The position numbers and the translations under genes are program-made. Of a DNA stretch of 64,000 nucleotides, positions 51,661-59,749 are shown piece by piece; position 1 is the first letter of the stretch, and every line of letters begins with the position of its first letter. Below the pieces are notes generated by a model. The model was not told where the DNA came from, did not search any database, and saw only the letters and a list, made by a program, of their open reading frames with translations. This DNA comes from an uncultured Lachnospiraceae bacterium (lineage in GTDB: Bacteria; Bacillota; Clostridia; Lachnospirales; Lachnospiraceae), in contig CAJTOL010000003.1 of assembly GCA_910577645.1 (NCBI GenBank), positions 62,001 through 126,000 on the forward strand. The letters are read 5' to 3'.

Positions 51661-51747
51661 GGAATACAACAAAATAAAACCAGGGACTTTCTATTCGCGC
51701 TGACATCCACGGATAGAAAGTCCCTTTATTTCATTTTACCATATTCC
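51661..51747. repeat. AAAATGAAA-family palindrome after the chemoreceptor gene
   Basis: GGAATACAACAAAATAAAAC (51661-51680) pairs with the arm at 51725-51747. Inside, GGGACTTTCTAT (51683-51694) and ATAGAAAGTCCC (51713-51724) form a second perfect stem. It lies about 40 bases after the leftward chemoreceptor stop codon. Confidence 0.7.
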
Positions 51748-51787
51748 TTTTTGTCTTAGATAGCCTTACCGGCATCAGGCTCAGCCA

Positions 51788-53557
51788 TTAATTGCTGGAA
51801 CCATATTTGTCAGAATCCTCATAGGAAGAATAACTGTCGGAAGCATACGCCGGAGTACTCATACTGCCCATACCGCTATTATCACTGTCAGGAAGCTTAA
51901 ACTGGCCTAAAAGCTGCTTCATCATACCTGCCTGACCACTTAACTCCTGGCTGGCTGCAGCGCTCTCTTCAGAGGTGGCAGAGTTCATCTGAACAACTGA
52001 GGAAATTTGATCTACACCCTGGGAAACCTGAGCAATAGCAGTAGCCTGCTCGCCGGAAGCTGTGGCAATCTTGCCCATCATCTCCACCATCTCCTGAGAT
52101 TTGGCGGCAACTTCGCTAAATGCTGCATCTGTGCTGATAGCCAGCTTCTCGCCTCTCTCTACGTGAAGTAAAGAATTGCTGATCAGTTCTGCCGTATTCT
52201 TTGCTGCTTCTGCAGACTTCTGGGCCAGGTTACGCACCTCATCTGCAACTACTGCAAAGCCCTTGCCTGCACTTCCTGCTCTTGCTGCCTCAACTGCCGC
52301 ATTTAATGCCAAAATATTGGTCTGGAAAGCAATATCGTCAATTGCTTTAATAATCTTCTGGATATTTTCGGAAGCATCTGCAATGTCCTTAATTGCCTGA
52401 AGCATCTGCTTCATCTCATCCTGACTCTTTCTTACTACTTCGCCAGTATGCTGTCCCAAATCATCTGCATTCTGTGCGTACTCAGAGGTTTTGGAAATCT
52501 GACCGGAAATCTCGGAAATCCGGATGGATAATTCTTCCACACTACTTGCCTGCTCGGTAGCTCCCTGAGCCAGAGCCTGGGCGCCGCTTGCCACCTGCCC
52601 TGCGCCTGCGCTTACCTGTACAGAAACAGAGTTTAATTCGCTGAGAACATTAGACATATTGGAGCGGAAGCTTCTGATAGAAGTCTGGATATTGCGGAAA
52701 TCTCCCAGGAACTCTACGTCTGTAGTCCAGGTAAAGTTTCCCTTAGACAGCTGTTCCATTGACGTATCAATAGTATTTACATATTTTAACAACTCTTTGA
52801 AAGAGAAGTTCATCTTCTCTGCCAGCTCGCCCATCTCATTATCGGCTTCATAATCCACATAAGTATTTAAATTACCCTTGGACAACTCCAAAACCGCATC
52901 CCGAATCTTTGCCAGGGTTCTGGTAATTTCATGAGTAGTAGTAAATGCAATAAAGAGGCTGGCGATTGCCACGATTACAAAAATCACTACAGAAATAACG
53001 GTAAAAGCCTGGATTAAAAGCTGAGTCTGGGCCTGAGACTGAGATTTCTCAGTATCCGTCTTATCATTAATCTCTCTGGCAATGTTTACCAGATTAGTCA
53101 AAGCCGGAGAACACTCTTCTAATACGATCCTGTCCGCTTCCTCCCGGTTGCCTGCTTTAATCTCAGCAAGAATCCGCTCCGCAATTGCCACCCATGAGTT
53201 AAAAGCGTCCTCGTACTTTTTAGCCAAGCCGTCTGACTCGCCGTGAGTCTGCTTAAAGATCGCAATCTGTTCTCTGACTACATTTAACTGTTCCTGGATA
53301 TTGCTCTCTAACTTAGAATAGTCTGCGCCCTCATCCATGATCAAAATCTCTCTTACATCCCGGGCTGCGTCATTTACCGAAATGCGGCACATTTTGATGG
53401 ATGTATCTGCCGCTACAACCTGATTAAGCAGATCATCGGCATTCTTACTAATCTTTGAAAATCCCATCATACTGACTCCTGCCAGTATACCACTCAAAAT
53501 AATAATCACAGCAAATACTGTTAATAAATACTGTTTCAGCTTCATTTTTTTAAACAT
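51788..53557 (-). CDS. Methyl-accepting chemotaxis protein
   Basis: 589 residues. Two membrane helices (LLTVFAVIIILSGILAGVSM and AFTVISVVIFVIVAIASLFI) flank a helical extracellular domain of the 4HB type. HAMP follows (about 210-265), then the long coiled signalling domain with the conserved tip FQTNILALNAAVEAARAG and GKGFAVVADEVRNLAQKSAEAAKNTA. It relays a stimulus to CheA/CheW. No CheR docking pentapeptide is seen; the tail is Ser/Tyr-rich. A small open frame with a strong ribosome site lies upstream. The ligand is unknown. Confidence 0.95.
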   Translation of the reverse strand: MFKKMKLKQYLLTVFAVIIILSGILAGVSMMGFSKISKNADDLLNQVVAADTSIKMCRISVNDAARDVREILIMDEGADYSKLESNIQEQLNVVREQIAIFKQTHGESDGLAKKYEDAFNSWVAIAERILAEIKAGNREEADRIVLEECSPALTNLVNIAREINDKTDTEKSQSQAQTQLLIQAFTVISVVIFVIVAIASLFIAFTTTHEITRTLAKIRDAVLELSKGNLNTYVDYEADNEMGELAEKMNFSFKELLKYVNTIDTSMEQLSKGNFTWTTDVEFLGDFRNIQTSIRSFRSNMSNVLSELNSVSVQVSAGAGQVASGAQALAQGATEQASSVEELSIRISEISGQISKTSEYAQNADDLGQHTGEVVRKSQDEMKQMLQAIKDIADASENIQKIIKAIDDIAFQTNILALNAAVEAARAGSAGKGFAVVADEVRNLAQKSAEAAKNTAELISNSLLHVERGEKLAISTDAAFSEVAAKSQEMVEMMGKIATASGEQATAIAQVSQGVDQISSVVQMNSATSEESAAASQELSGQAGMMKQLLGQFKLPDSDNSGMGSMSTPAYASDSYSSYEDSDKYGSSN

Positions 53558-53679
53558 GATTCTTCCCCCTGTTCTTATGTATATAAATATTTTGTATACT
53601 TTTTAAAACTTTTTACCGACATTTACCAGAGAAACAAAACCTATCTGCTTTCAAATTTCAAAAGTGGAGGTTGCCATCA

Positions 53680-53742
53680 TCACTGATATCCGGAATATCC
53701 ATGCACGTCTCTGTCCCTTACCGTCCTGCATAAATGATTCAT
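53680..53742 (-). CDS. Possible 20-residue leader peptide upstream of the chemoreceptor
   Basis: ATG at 53742 preceded by GGGAGGAACTAT, a strong ribosome site. It reads MNHLCRTVRDRDVHGYSGYQ and stops at 53680. There is no recognised family. It lies 120 bases upstream of the chemoreceptor gene on the same strand. The rest of 53558-53955 is AT-rich with no other clear gene; no sigma-D box was found. Confidence 0.35.
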   Translation of the reverse strand: MNHLCRTVRDRDVHGYSGYQ

Positions 53743-53955
53743 ATAGTTCCTCCCTTTTATGCTTTCTTTTTTTATATTCTCTATATTTCTATAAAACAAA
53801 ATATACTCATTTCTAACTATCGCCTGCTTTAGAAAAAATATAAGAGGTTCTCATAAAATTTTTAAAATTTTTTCAATTTTTTTCTTTGTACAGGCATCTG
53901 GCTATCCTGCATGAAATAGAATACACTATAATTCCAATCAAAGCGAGGTCTTTCT

Positions 53956-54915
53956 ATGGCTGAATCTATTTACACGGCAATGGCGGTAGATGATAATTTT
54001 CCAGTAACTCCACTACCAAATCCCGGGGAAGGAGGTCCTCTTCCGGACTTTAGCGGTACTCCTGATATTGCGCCCGATGACGGCGGTACTCCGGTAATCC
54101 CTCTTCCCAATCCCGGAGAGGGTGGTCCCCTTCCCACCTTTCCCAATAATAATAACGGCGGCGGACACATCCCGGTGGTTCCTCTTCCCAATCCCGGAGA
54201 GGGCGGTCCTCTTCCCACCTTCCCCAACAATAATAACAGTGGAAACAACAGCGGCGGCGGGATTTTAGGATCCATTATTACTGTGATTCCCCGGCCCATT
54301 ATCCCCTGCTATTTCTGTAATTCCACCCAATATGGCACTGTCCGCTTCTTAAACGCTGCCTCCGGATATAATCCTTTCTTAATTTATATCGGCAATCAGC
54401 TGGTGGTAAATTCTTTGGGAAATTCAGAAATCAGCCAGTACGGCCGGGTTTCCTCCGGCAGCCAGACCATTACCGTTGCCGGACAAAACGGCTATGTGTA
54501 CATCCAGAAATCCATAATGGTGCGCTCCGGCCAGGCCATGACTATCGCCATTTTCAATACAGCCAACGGTCTTGATCTGATGGAAATCATGGACAATACC
54601 TGTAATGCCGGCGCCGGTACAGGATGTTTCCGGGCCTGCAACCTGTCCGTCACCAATCAAAGCTTAAATGTTTCCTTAAATAACAACTACGTAAACTTCC
54701 AGGGTCTGGCCTACCGGCAGATTACCGGGGTTGTGTACCTGCCTATGGGATCTTATCTGGTTCAAGTATTTAATAACCCCTCCTTTACCGGCAACTCCCT
54801 GGTATCCTCCACTTTGTATGTACGTCCCGGCACCTCCTATACCCTCTATATCTTTAACTGGAACTCCTCCAGAGACGCCATCCGTACCCTGGTGGTAGAA
54901 GACCGGCAGGGATAA
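53956..54915 (+). CDS. DUF4397-like surface protein with Pro/Gly repeats
   Basis: 319 residues, start after CGAGGT, no signal peptide. Residues about 15-105 carry three copies of PLPNPGEGGPLP separated by Asn/Gly-rich linkers. A short hydrophobic-Pro stretch (ITVIPRPIIPCYFC) follows, then a DUF4397-type beta domain (GTVRFLNAASGYNPFLIYIG, IAIFNTANGLDLMEI) and a second similar half. The lack of a signal peptide and low complexity at the N-terminus resemble spore-surface proteins, but there is no strong sigma-K promoter; TATAAT lies at 53927. Function unknown. Confidence 0.65.
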   Translation: MAESIYTAMAVDDNFPVTPLPNPGEGGPLPDFSGTPDIAPDDGGTPVIPLPNPGEGGPLPTFPNNNNGGGHIPVVPLPNPGEGGPLPTFPNNNNSGNNSGGGILGSIITVIPRPIIPCYFCNSTQYGTVRFLNAASGYNPFLIYIGNQLVVNSLGNSEISQYGRVSSGSQTITVAGQNGYVYIQKSIMVRSGQAMTIAIFNTANGLDLMEIMDNTCNAGAGTGCFRACNLSVTNQSLNVSLNNNYVNFQGLAYRQITGVVYLPMGSYLVQVFNNPSFTGNSLVSSTLYVRPGTSYTLYIFNWNSSRDAIRTLVVEDRQG

Positions 54916-54927
54916 CAAGATAACCAT

Positions 54928-54971
54928 GGGCTGCACAGAGTGAACTGTCTTATTTCATTTTGCAGCAGCCC
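54928..54971. repeat. Short AAAATGAAA-family palindrome between convergent genes
   Basis: GGGCTGCACAGAGTGAAC (54928-54945) pairs imperfectly with TTCATTTTGCAGCAGCCC (54954-54971). It fills the gap between two convergent stop codons and could terminate both. Confidence 0.55.
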
Positions 54972-57773
54972 TCATCCCTGACGGCATAAATACCGTCTCA
55001 GCACCTTTTCCAGCTGCTTTAAATCCACAGGTTTTGCAATATGCTCGGTCATCCCTGCATTTAAAGCATCATTGACATCCTCGGCAAAAGCATTGGCTGT
55101 CATAGCTACAATGGGAATTTTTTTTGCGTCCTTTCTGTTCAGCTTTCGGATAGTACTGGTAGCCCCGTAACCGTCCAGAACCGGCATCTGAACATCCATT
55201 AAAATCAGATCATAATAGCCTTCTTCAGAGTTTTCCACAGTCTCCACAGCTTCTCTGCCGTTTTCCACCCAGTCTACCGAAATTTCCAGCATTTCCAGAA
55301 GCTCTGTGGCGATCTCTGCATTCAGCTCATTGTCCTCTGCCAGAAGAATCCGTTTATTAGAAAATGTCACATCCTCAGAAAAGCCGTCAATTCCGTTGTC
55401 CTTTTCCTGAGTCGGATTTATCAACCCTTTAAAACTGTTAACCAGCCTGCTCTTAAACAGCGGTTTTGACAGGAATCTGTCCACTCCCACTGTCTCTGCT
55501 TCTGTCTCAATCTCAGACCAGTCGTAAGCAGTAAGGAAGATAATCGGAACATCCTGTCCCACAACCTTTCCAATCTCCCTGGCCGTGGTAACCCCGTCCA
55601 TTCCCGGCATTTTCCAGTCCAGAAGCACTGCAAAATAGTCTTCGCCTCTTTGGCGGCGCTCCCTTACCAGCTCTACAGCCTCCCGGCCTGATAAACAGCT
55701 CTCTCCAATCATACCAATATCCTTTAAGAGAATACAGGTACTTTCACAGGTACTCTCATCATCGTCCACCACCAGCACCGGAAGATTTTCCAGCTCTTCC
55801 TGGATCTCGGTCCCGTCCTCTTCCAGCTTTAAATGGATAGTAACAATGAACCGGGTTCCCTTGTTTAGCTGGGAGTCCACCTGAATCTCTCCGTCCATCA
55901 TCCGAATCAGGTTGCGGGTAATGCTCATGCCCAGGCCAGTGCCGGTTACCTTGCTGACCCGGCTGTCCTCAGCCCGGCTAAAAGGCTCAAATAAAACCTC
56001 CTGAAATTCTTTGCTCATGCCAATACCGTTGTCTTCAAAGCAGAACTCATATTCCCCGAAATTCTGACTGTGGGAAGAACGCTCTTTTATCGATACCTCT
56101 ATTCTTCCTCCGTCCGGCGTATATTTTACCGCATTGGATATAAGGTTGACAAATGCCTGCTGGATACGAAGGCTGTCTCCCACCACCCACTCATGCTTTA
56201 AGTTTCCTATGGATACCTCCAGCTGATGATTGTGCTGTTTTATCTGAGGCAGCACCATAGTGATCATATTCTCAATCAGATCTGCCAGGTTAAATTTTTC
56301 CTCCTGAAGCTCTACGGCGCCGGACTCTATCTTCGTCATATCCAACACCTCGTTTATCAGGCTCAACAAGTGCTTGGAGGCAGCAGAAATCTTTCCCAGA
56401 CATTCCCCTACCCTGTCGGGATTATCTAAATTGTTCCCGGCAATGGCCGTCATTCCTATAATGGCGTTTATGGGAGTGCGGATATCATGGCTCATGCGTG
56501 AAAGGAAATCCGTCTTTGCCGCGTTGGCAGATTCTGCATATTCGTAAGCCGCCTGAATAGCCTGCTGCTGAGTCAGAAGCTTGGTCTTTAATTTATCAAT
56601 ATCTGAGTGGTACATAACCACCATATAAGGCTTCCCGTCCTTGTATTCCACTACCTGATAAGTATTGCGCCTCCAGGCTCCGTTTTCCATATTCGTCCGA
56701 TATTCCAGCTCAATATGCTGTTCTTCCTTCAAGGCAGATTTCAGATATTCAATTCCTGTCATCTGTTCAAAGCTTTCCCTGAACTCCGGAGCCACCAGTT
56801 TTTCCGCTGTAAGGCTTATCATCTGGCTATAGCATCCCTTCTTAGGCACAAAGCTTGCATCCTCCAGCTCATCGTAAAGAACCAGAAAAGTATCCGACTG
56901 CAGGTCAATTTCAAAAATCCCCTTATAGTCGTTCCGCATCCCTCTTAAAACCCGCTCCAGCTTCTGGTAAGAGCGCTCTTTTTCTTTAATATCTGTAATA
57001 TCGGAAATAAGGCCAAATACCTGTCTCCCCTTCTCTTTCGACTCGGTAACATTGGCGGTCATGGCATACCACCGCTTTTCCTTAGTTTTTACACTAAAAA
57101 GCTCAACCTGAACCGGCTTTTGAGAGCCGTGGATAAATAGCTCTTCCAAAACCAGAAGATCTCCCCGGGAACAAATCTCTCCTTTTCTGAGTTTAGCCAA
57201 AAAGCCCGGATGTTCATACCTGGCTTCTCCCGCCTCCCCCTGGCCTGAAGGAGCAAATACCACCAGCAAATCCGTTCTGCTGTCATAATGAAAGTTATAC
57301 CGCTCCAGAGCAAATACTACCTGGCGGTACCTCTCTTCTTCCAATTCTTTTGCATACCGCTCTGTAATATTCCGGTACACCCCTACTGCAATTCCGGTAG
57401 GGATTCCTTTTGCATCCAAAATGGAGCGGAACTTTAACTCCTGTACAGTCTCAGTCCCGTCAGCCTGAATCAGCTTTACCACCCCTCTGGCCTCTTTTGC
57501 TCCTCTTATCATGGCTTCATGGAGCCGGAGATACTCTGCCTGAGTATCCTCCGATACGATTCCCATCTTGAGCATCTCATAAGGGACTCCTTGCTGAATC
57601 TCCCTGACACCAAACTGCCTTGCTGTTTGTTCGTCTACAAAAATCGTCTGAGTTTGAGTGTCATAGGTAAATACCAGGCTTCCCGACTCTTCCGCTGCAA
57701 TCTGAAATGCCTTCATACTGGCATACAGCTTTTTATTTACTTCCTGCAGCTCTTTGAGATTTGCATTTTCCAT
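54972..57773 (-). CDS. Soluble hybrid sensor kinase with two receiver domains
   Basis: 933 residues, no membrane helix. Residues 1-400 hold three PAS-like regions (the first ending GVYRNITERY, the second LISDITDIKEKE). HisKA has H429 in SHDIRTPINAIIGM. The ATPase has the N-box NLISNAVKYTPDGG and GTGLGMSI. Receiver 1 (about 665-785) has LLDWKMPGMDG and receiver 2 (about 810-930) LMDVQMPVLDGYG. It is the last gene of a four-gene unit with an HPt protein, an HD-GYP regulator and a second hybrid kinase; phosphate would pass kinase to receiver to HPt to regulator. Confidence 0.93.
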   Translation of the reverse strand: MENANLKELQEVNKKLYASMKAFQIAAEESGSLVFTYDTQTQTIFVDEQTARQFGVREIQQGVPYEMLKMGIVSEDTQAEYLRLHEAMIRGAKEARGVVKLIQADGTETVQELKFRSILDAKGIPTGIAVGVYRNITERYAKELEEERYRQVVFALERYNFHYDSRTDLLVVFAPSGQGEAGEARYEHPGFLAKLRKGEICSRGDLLVLEELFIHGSQKPVQVELFSVKTKEKRWYAMTANVTESKEKGRQVFGLISDITDIKEKERSYQKLERVLRGMRNDYKGIFEIDLQSDTFLVLYDELEDASFVPKKGCYSQMISLTAEKLVAPEFRESFEQMTGIEYLKSALKEEQHIELEYRTNMENGAWRRNTYQVVEYKDGKPYMVVMYHSDIDKLKTKLLTQQQAIQAAYEYAESANAAKTDFLSRMSHDIRTPINAIIGMTAIAGNNLDNPDRVGECLGKISAASKHLLSLINEVLDMTKIESGAVELQEEKFNLADLIENMITMVLPQIKQHNHQLEVSIGNLKHEWVVGDSLRIQQAFVNLISNAVKYTPDGGRIEVSIKERSSHSQNFGEYEFCFEDNGIGMSKEFQEVLFEPFSRAEDSRVSKVTGTGLGMSITRNLIRMMDGEIQVDSQLNKGTRFIVTIHLKLEEDGTEIQEELENLPVLVVDDDESTCESTCILLKDIGMIGESCLSGREAVELVRERRQRGEDYFAVLLDWKMPGMDGVTTAREIGKVVGQDVPIIFLTAYDWSEIETEAETVGVDRFLSKPLFKSRLVNSFKGLINPTQEKDNGIDGFSEDVTFSNKRILLAEDNELNAEIATELLEMLEISVDWVENGREAVETVENSEEGYYDLILMDVQMPVLDGYGATSTIRKLNRKDAKKIPIVAMTANAFAEDVNDALNAGMTEHIAKPVDLKQLEKVLRRYLCRQG

Positions 57774-57777
57774 GTTC

Positions 57778-58140
57778 TTATCCTTCTAACTCTCCCTGAA
57801 ACTGTCTGATAGCCTGGCAAACCTTTTCATACTGTACGCTTACCTGGTCAAAAAGCGCTTCCGCGTCCGGACTTGCTCCGCCCCGCAAAGCTTCTGTCAA
57901 TTTTCCGCTTTCCTCATGCAATTTAGTAAAACTCAGATTCTGGCTGACTCCCTTTAAGGTATGCGCTTCCCGAAAAGCGTCCTCATACCGTTCCTCCTTC
58001 AAAGCCTGGCAAAGATTGCCATAACTGGGATCATTTAAAAACTTCAGGGCAAATTTCTGAATCAGCCTGTCACTCTGAAATCGTCTCTTTACATCTCCGT
58101 AATCTGCTTCCATTTTTTCATAACATGCTTCCAGTGTCAT
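57778..58140 (-). CDS. HPt phosphotransfer protein
   Basis: 120 residues, all helical. The phosphorylated His is H60 in REAHTLKGVSQNLSF, the HxxKG motif of HPt domains. It should shuttle phosphate between receivers of the two hybrid kinases and the HD-GYP regulator. It lies between the regulator gene and the soluble kinase gene with a 4-base gap to the latter. A stand-alone HPt next to its partners is uncommon in Firmicutes. Confidence 0.88.
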   Translation of the reverse strand: MTLEACYEKMEADYGDVKRRFQSDRLIQKFALKFLNDPSYGNLCQALKEERYEDAFREAHTLKGVSQNLSFTKLHEESGKLTEALRGGASPDAEALFDQVSVQYEKVCQAIRQFQGELEG

Positions 58141-58215
58141 AATTTCTGTCCTTTCTTTTAATTAAATATGATTGTCAGCCATTTTTTCTCAAAATATTTC
58201 CGGCTGACAAATTCC

Positions 58216-59745
58216 TTAATGTTGCGGTTGGGATTCTGTCAGCTTTCCCACTGCTCCGATGTACTGGGGATGAGTCTCCTTGGACCACAGGGCCCGGGCC
58301 TCACACAAATGCCACCGGAGCTCTCCCTGAACATCAATGAGACATTCCATTTCTATCTCCGGATTCTCCGGAGTAGCTTGATGCAGCTTGTTTGTCAGGG
58401 CCTTTAAGTTCTCCTCTCCCAATATGTCCTTCCACTCGGTATCGGAATTTAATATCACTTTATTTAATCCCAGATAATCGGCTCCCCACTGGGATATGGT
58501 CACCCTGGAAGCCAACACATTGTAATCAAACTGCAGTTCTTTGACTCTGGACGTAAAGAAATTGGTTTTTTCCCGTTCTTCCTCCATGAGCCGGAGAATC
58601 CTGCCGGAAGTACCCATATCTTCCTTTCCAAGAATCTCTCCCAGCACACCCCTGATTTGCCTGTCATTGGTCATGTTTGGAGAATCTGCAGCTAATGCGG
58701 CCTGAAGGCTGTCAGACACATCGGTTAAACACTCCAGAACCAGCGGGTTAAAGGTTCCGCACTCTCCATTGTTAATCATCTCAACCGCTTTTTCATGGGA
58801 AAATGCTTTTTTATAACATCTCTCGCTGGTTAAGGCATCATATACGTCTGCCAGGGCTACAATCTGGGCGGAAATCGGAATCTGATCTCCCACCAGACCG
58901 TCAGGATAACCTCTGCCATCGTATCTCTCATGGTGCCACCGGCATATCTCATAAGCCGTCTTTACCAGCGGATCGTCTGTATATACCGGAAGCTGTCCCA
59001 AAAGGTTGGCTCCCGCCATAGAATGACCCTTGATAATCTCAAATTCCTCCTGTGTCAGCCTGCCCGGCTTGTTTAAAATCTCATCGGCAATGCTGATCTT
59101 TCCAATATCATGAAGAGAGGACGCCTTGCTGATCCGGGTAATATCCGCCTGGCTCAGTTTATATTTATCCGTCTTTTTTACCAGGTTTTCCAAAAGTATC
59201 TCTGTTGCCTTCTGGATATGTACCACATGAAGCCCGCTCTCCCCGTTTCGGAATTCCACAATATGGCTCAGAATGTTGAGCATCATATTGTTGTCCTTCT
59301 CTCTCTCGTAAACCAGATCGATCACCATGTCAGCCAGGCGCTCCTGTCTGGCGTAGAGCATCAGGGTATTGACCACTCTCCTGCGAACCACCCGCACATC
59401 AAAAGGCCGCTGGATATAATCTGTTACCCCCATCTCATAGGCCCGCTCCACATAGCTGGTAGCGTTTTCTGCCGAAATCATAATAACCGGTATATTTTCA
59501 ATAAGCCCGCTCCGGTTCATATAAGACAGAACCTCAAAACCATCCATCTCCGGCATGGTAATATCCAGAAGCATCAGATCAACGTCCCCGCCGTATTCTC
59601 CCAGAATCTCCAGGGCCCGAACGCCATTAGCCGCTTCCTGAAGCTCATAATCTTCACATAAAATCTCAGACAGAATCTCTCTGTTCATTTCCGAGTCATC
59701 TACAATTAAAATTTTCTGTTTTCCCCTTACTTTTATCTCTTCCAT
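58216..59745 (-). CDS. Response regulator with HD-GYP output domain
   Basis: 509 residues. The receiver domain is at 11-125 with phospho-acceptor D61 (LLDITMPEMDG). The HD-GYP domain at about 150-335 has HDIGKI and HHERYDGRGYPDGL intact, predicting cyclic-di-GMP phosphodiesterase activity. Residues about 385-505 look like a PAS-type domain (WGADYLGLNKVILNS... VQGELRWHLCEARAL). It follows the membrane hybrid kinase gene by four bases and should be the output of the phosphorelay, lowering c-di-GMP. Confidence 0.92.
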   Translation of the reverse strand: MEEIKVRGKQKILIVDDSEMNREILSEILCEDYELQEAANGVRALEILGEYGGDVDLMLLDITMPEMDGFEVLSYMNRSGLIENIPVIMISAENATSYVERAYEMGVTDYIQRPFDVRVVRRRVVNTLMLYARQERLADMVIDLVYEREKDNNMMLNILSHIVEFRNGESGLHVVHIQKATEILLENLVKKTDKYKLSQADITRISKASSLHDIGKISIADEILNKPGRLTQEEFEIIKGHSMAGANLLGQLPVYTDDPLVKTAYEICRWHHERYDGRGYPDGLVGDQIPISAQIVALADVYDALTSERCYKKAFSHEKAVEMINNGECGTFNPLVLECLTDVSDSLQAALAADSPNMTNDRQIRGVLGEILGKEDMGTSGRILRLMEEEREKTNFFTSRVKELQFDYNVLASRVTISQWGADYLGLNKVILNSDTEWKDILGEENLKALTNKLHQATPENPEIEMECLIDVQGELRWHLCEARALWSKETHPQYIGAVGKLTESQPQH

Positions 59746-59749
59746 CTTC

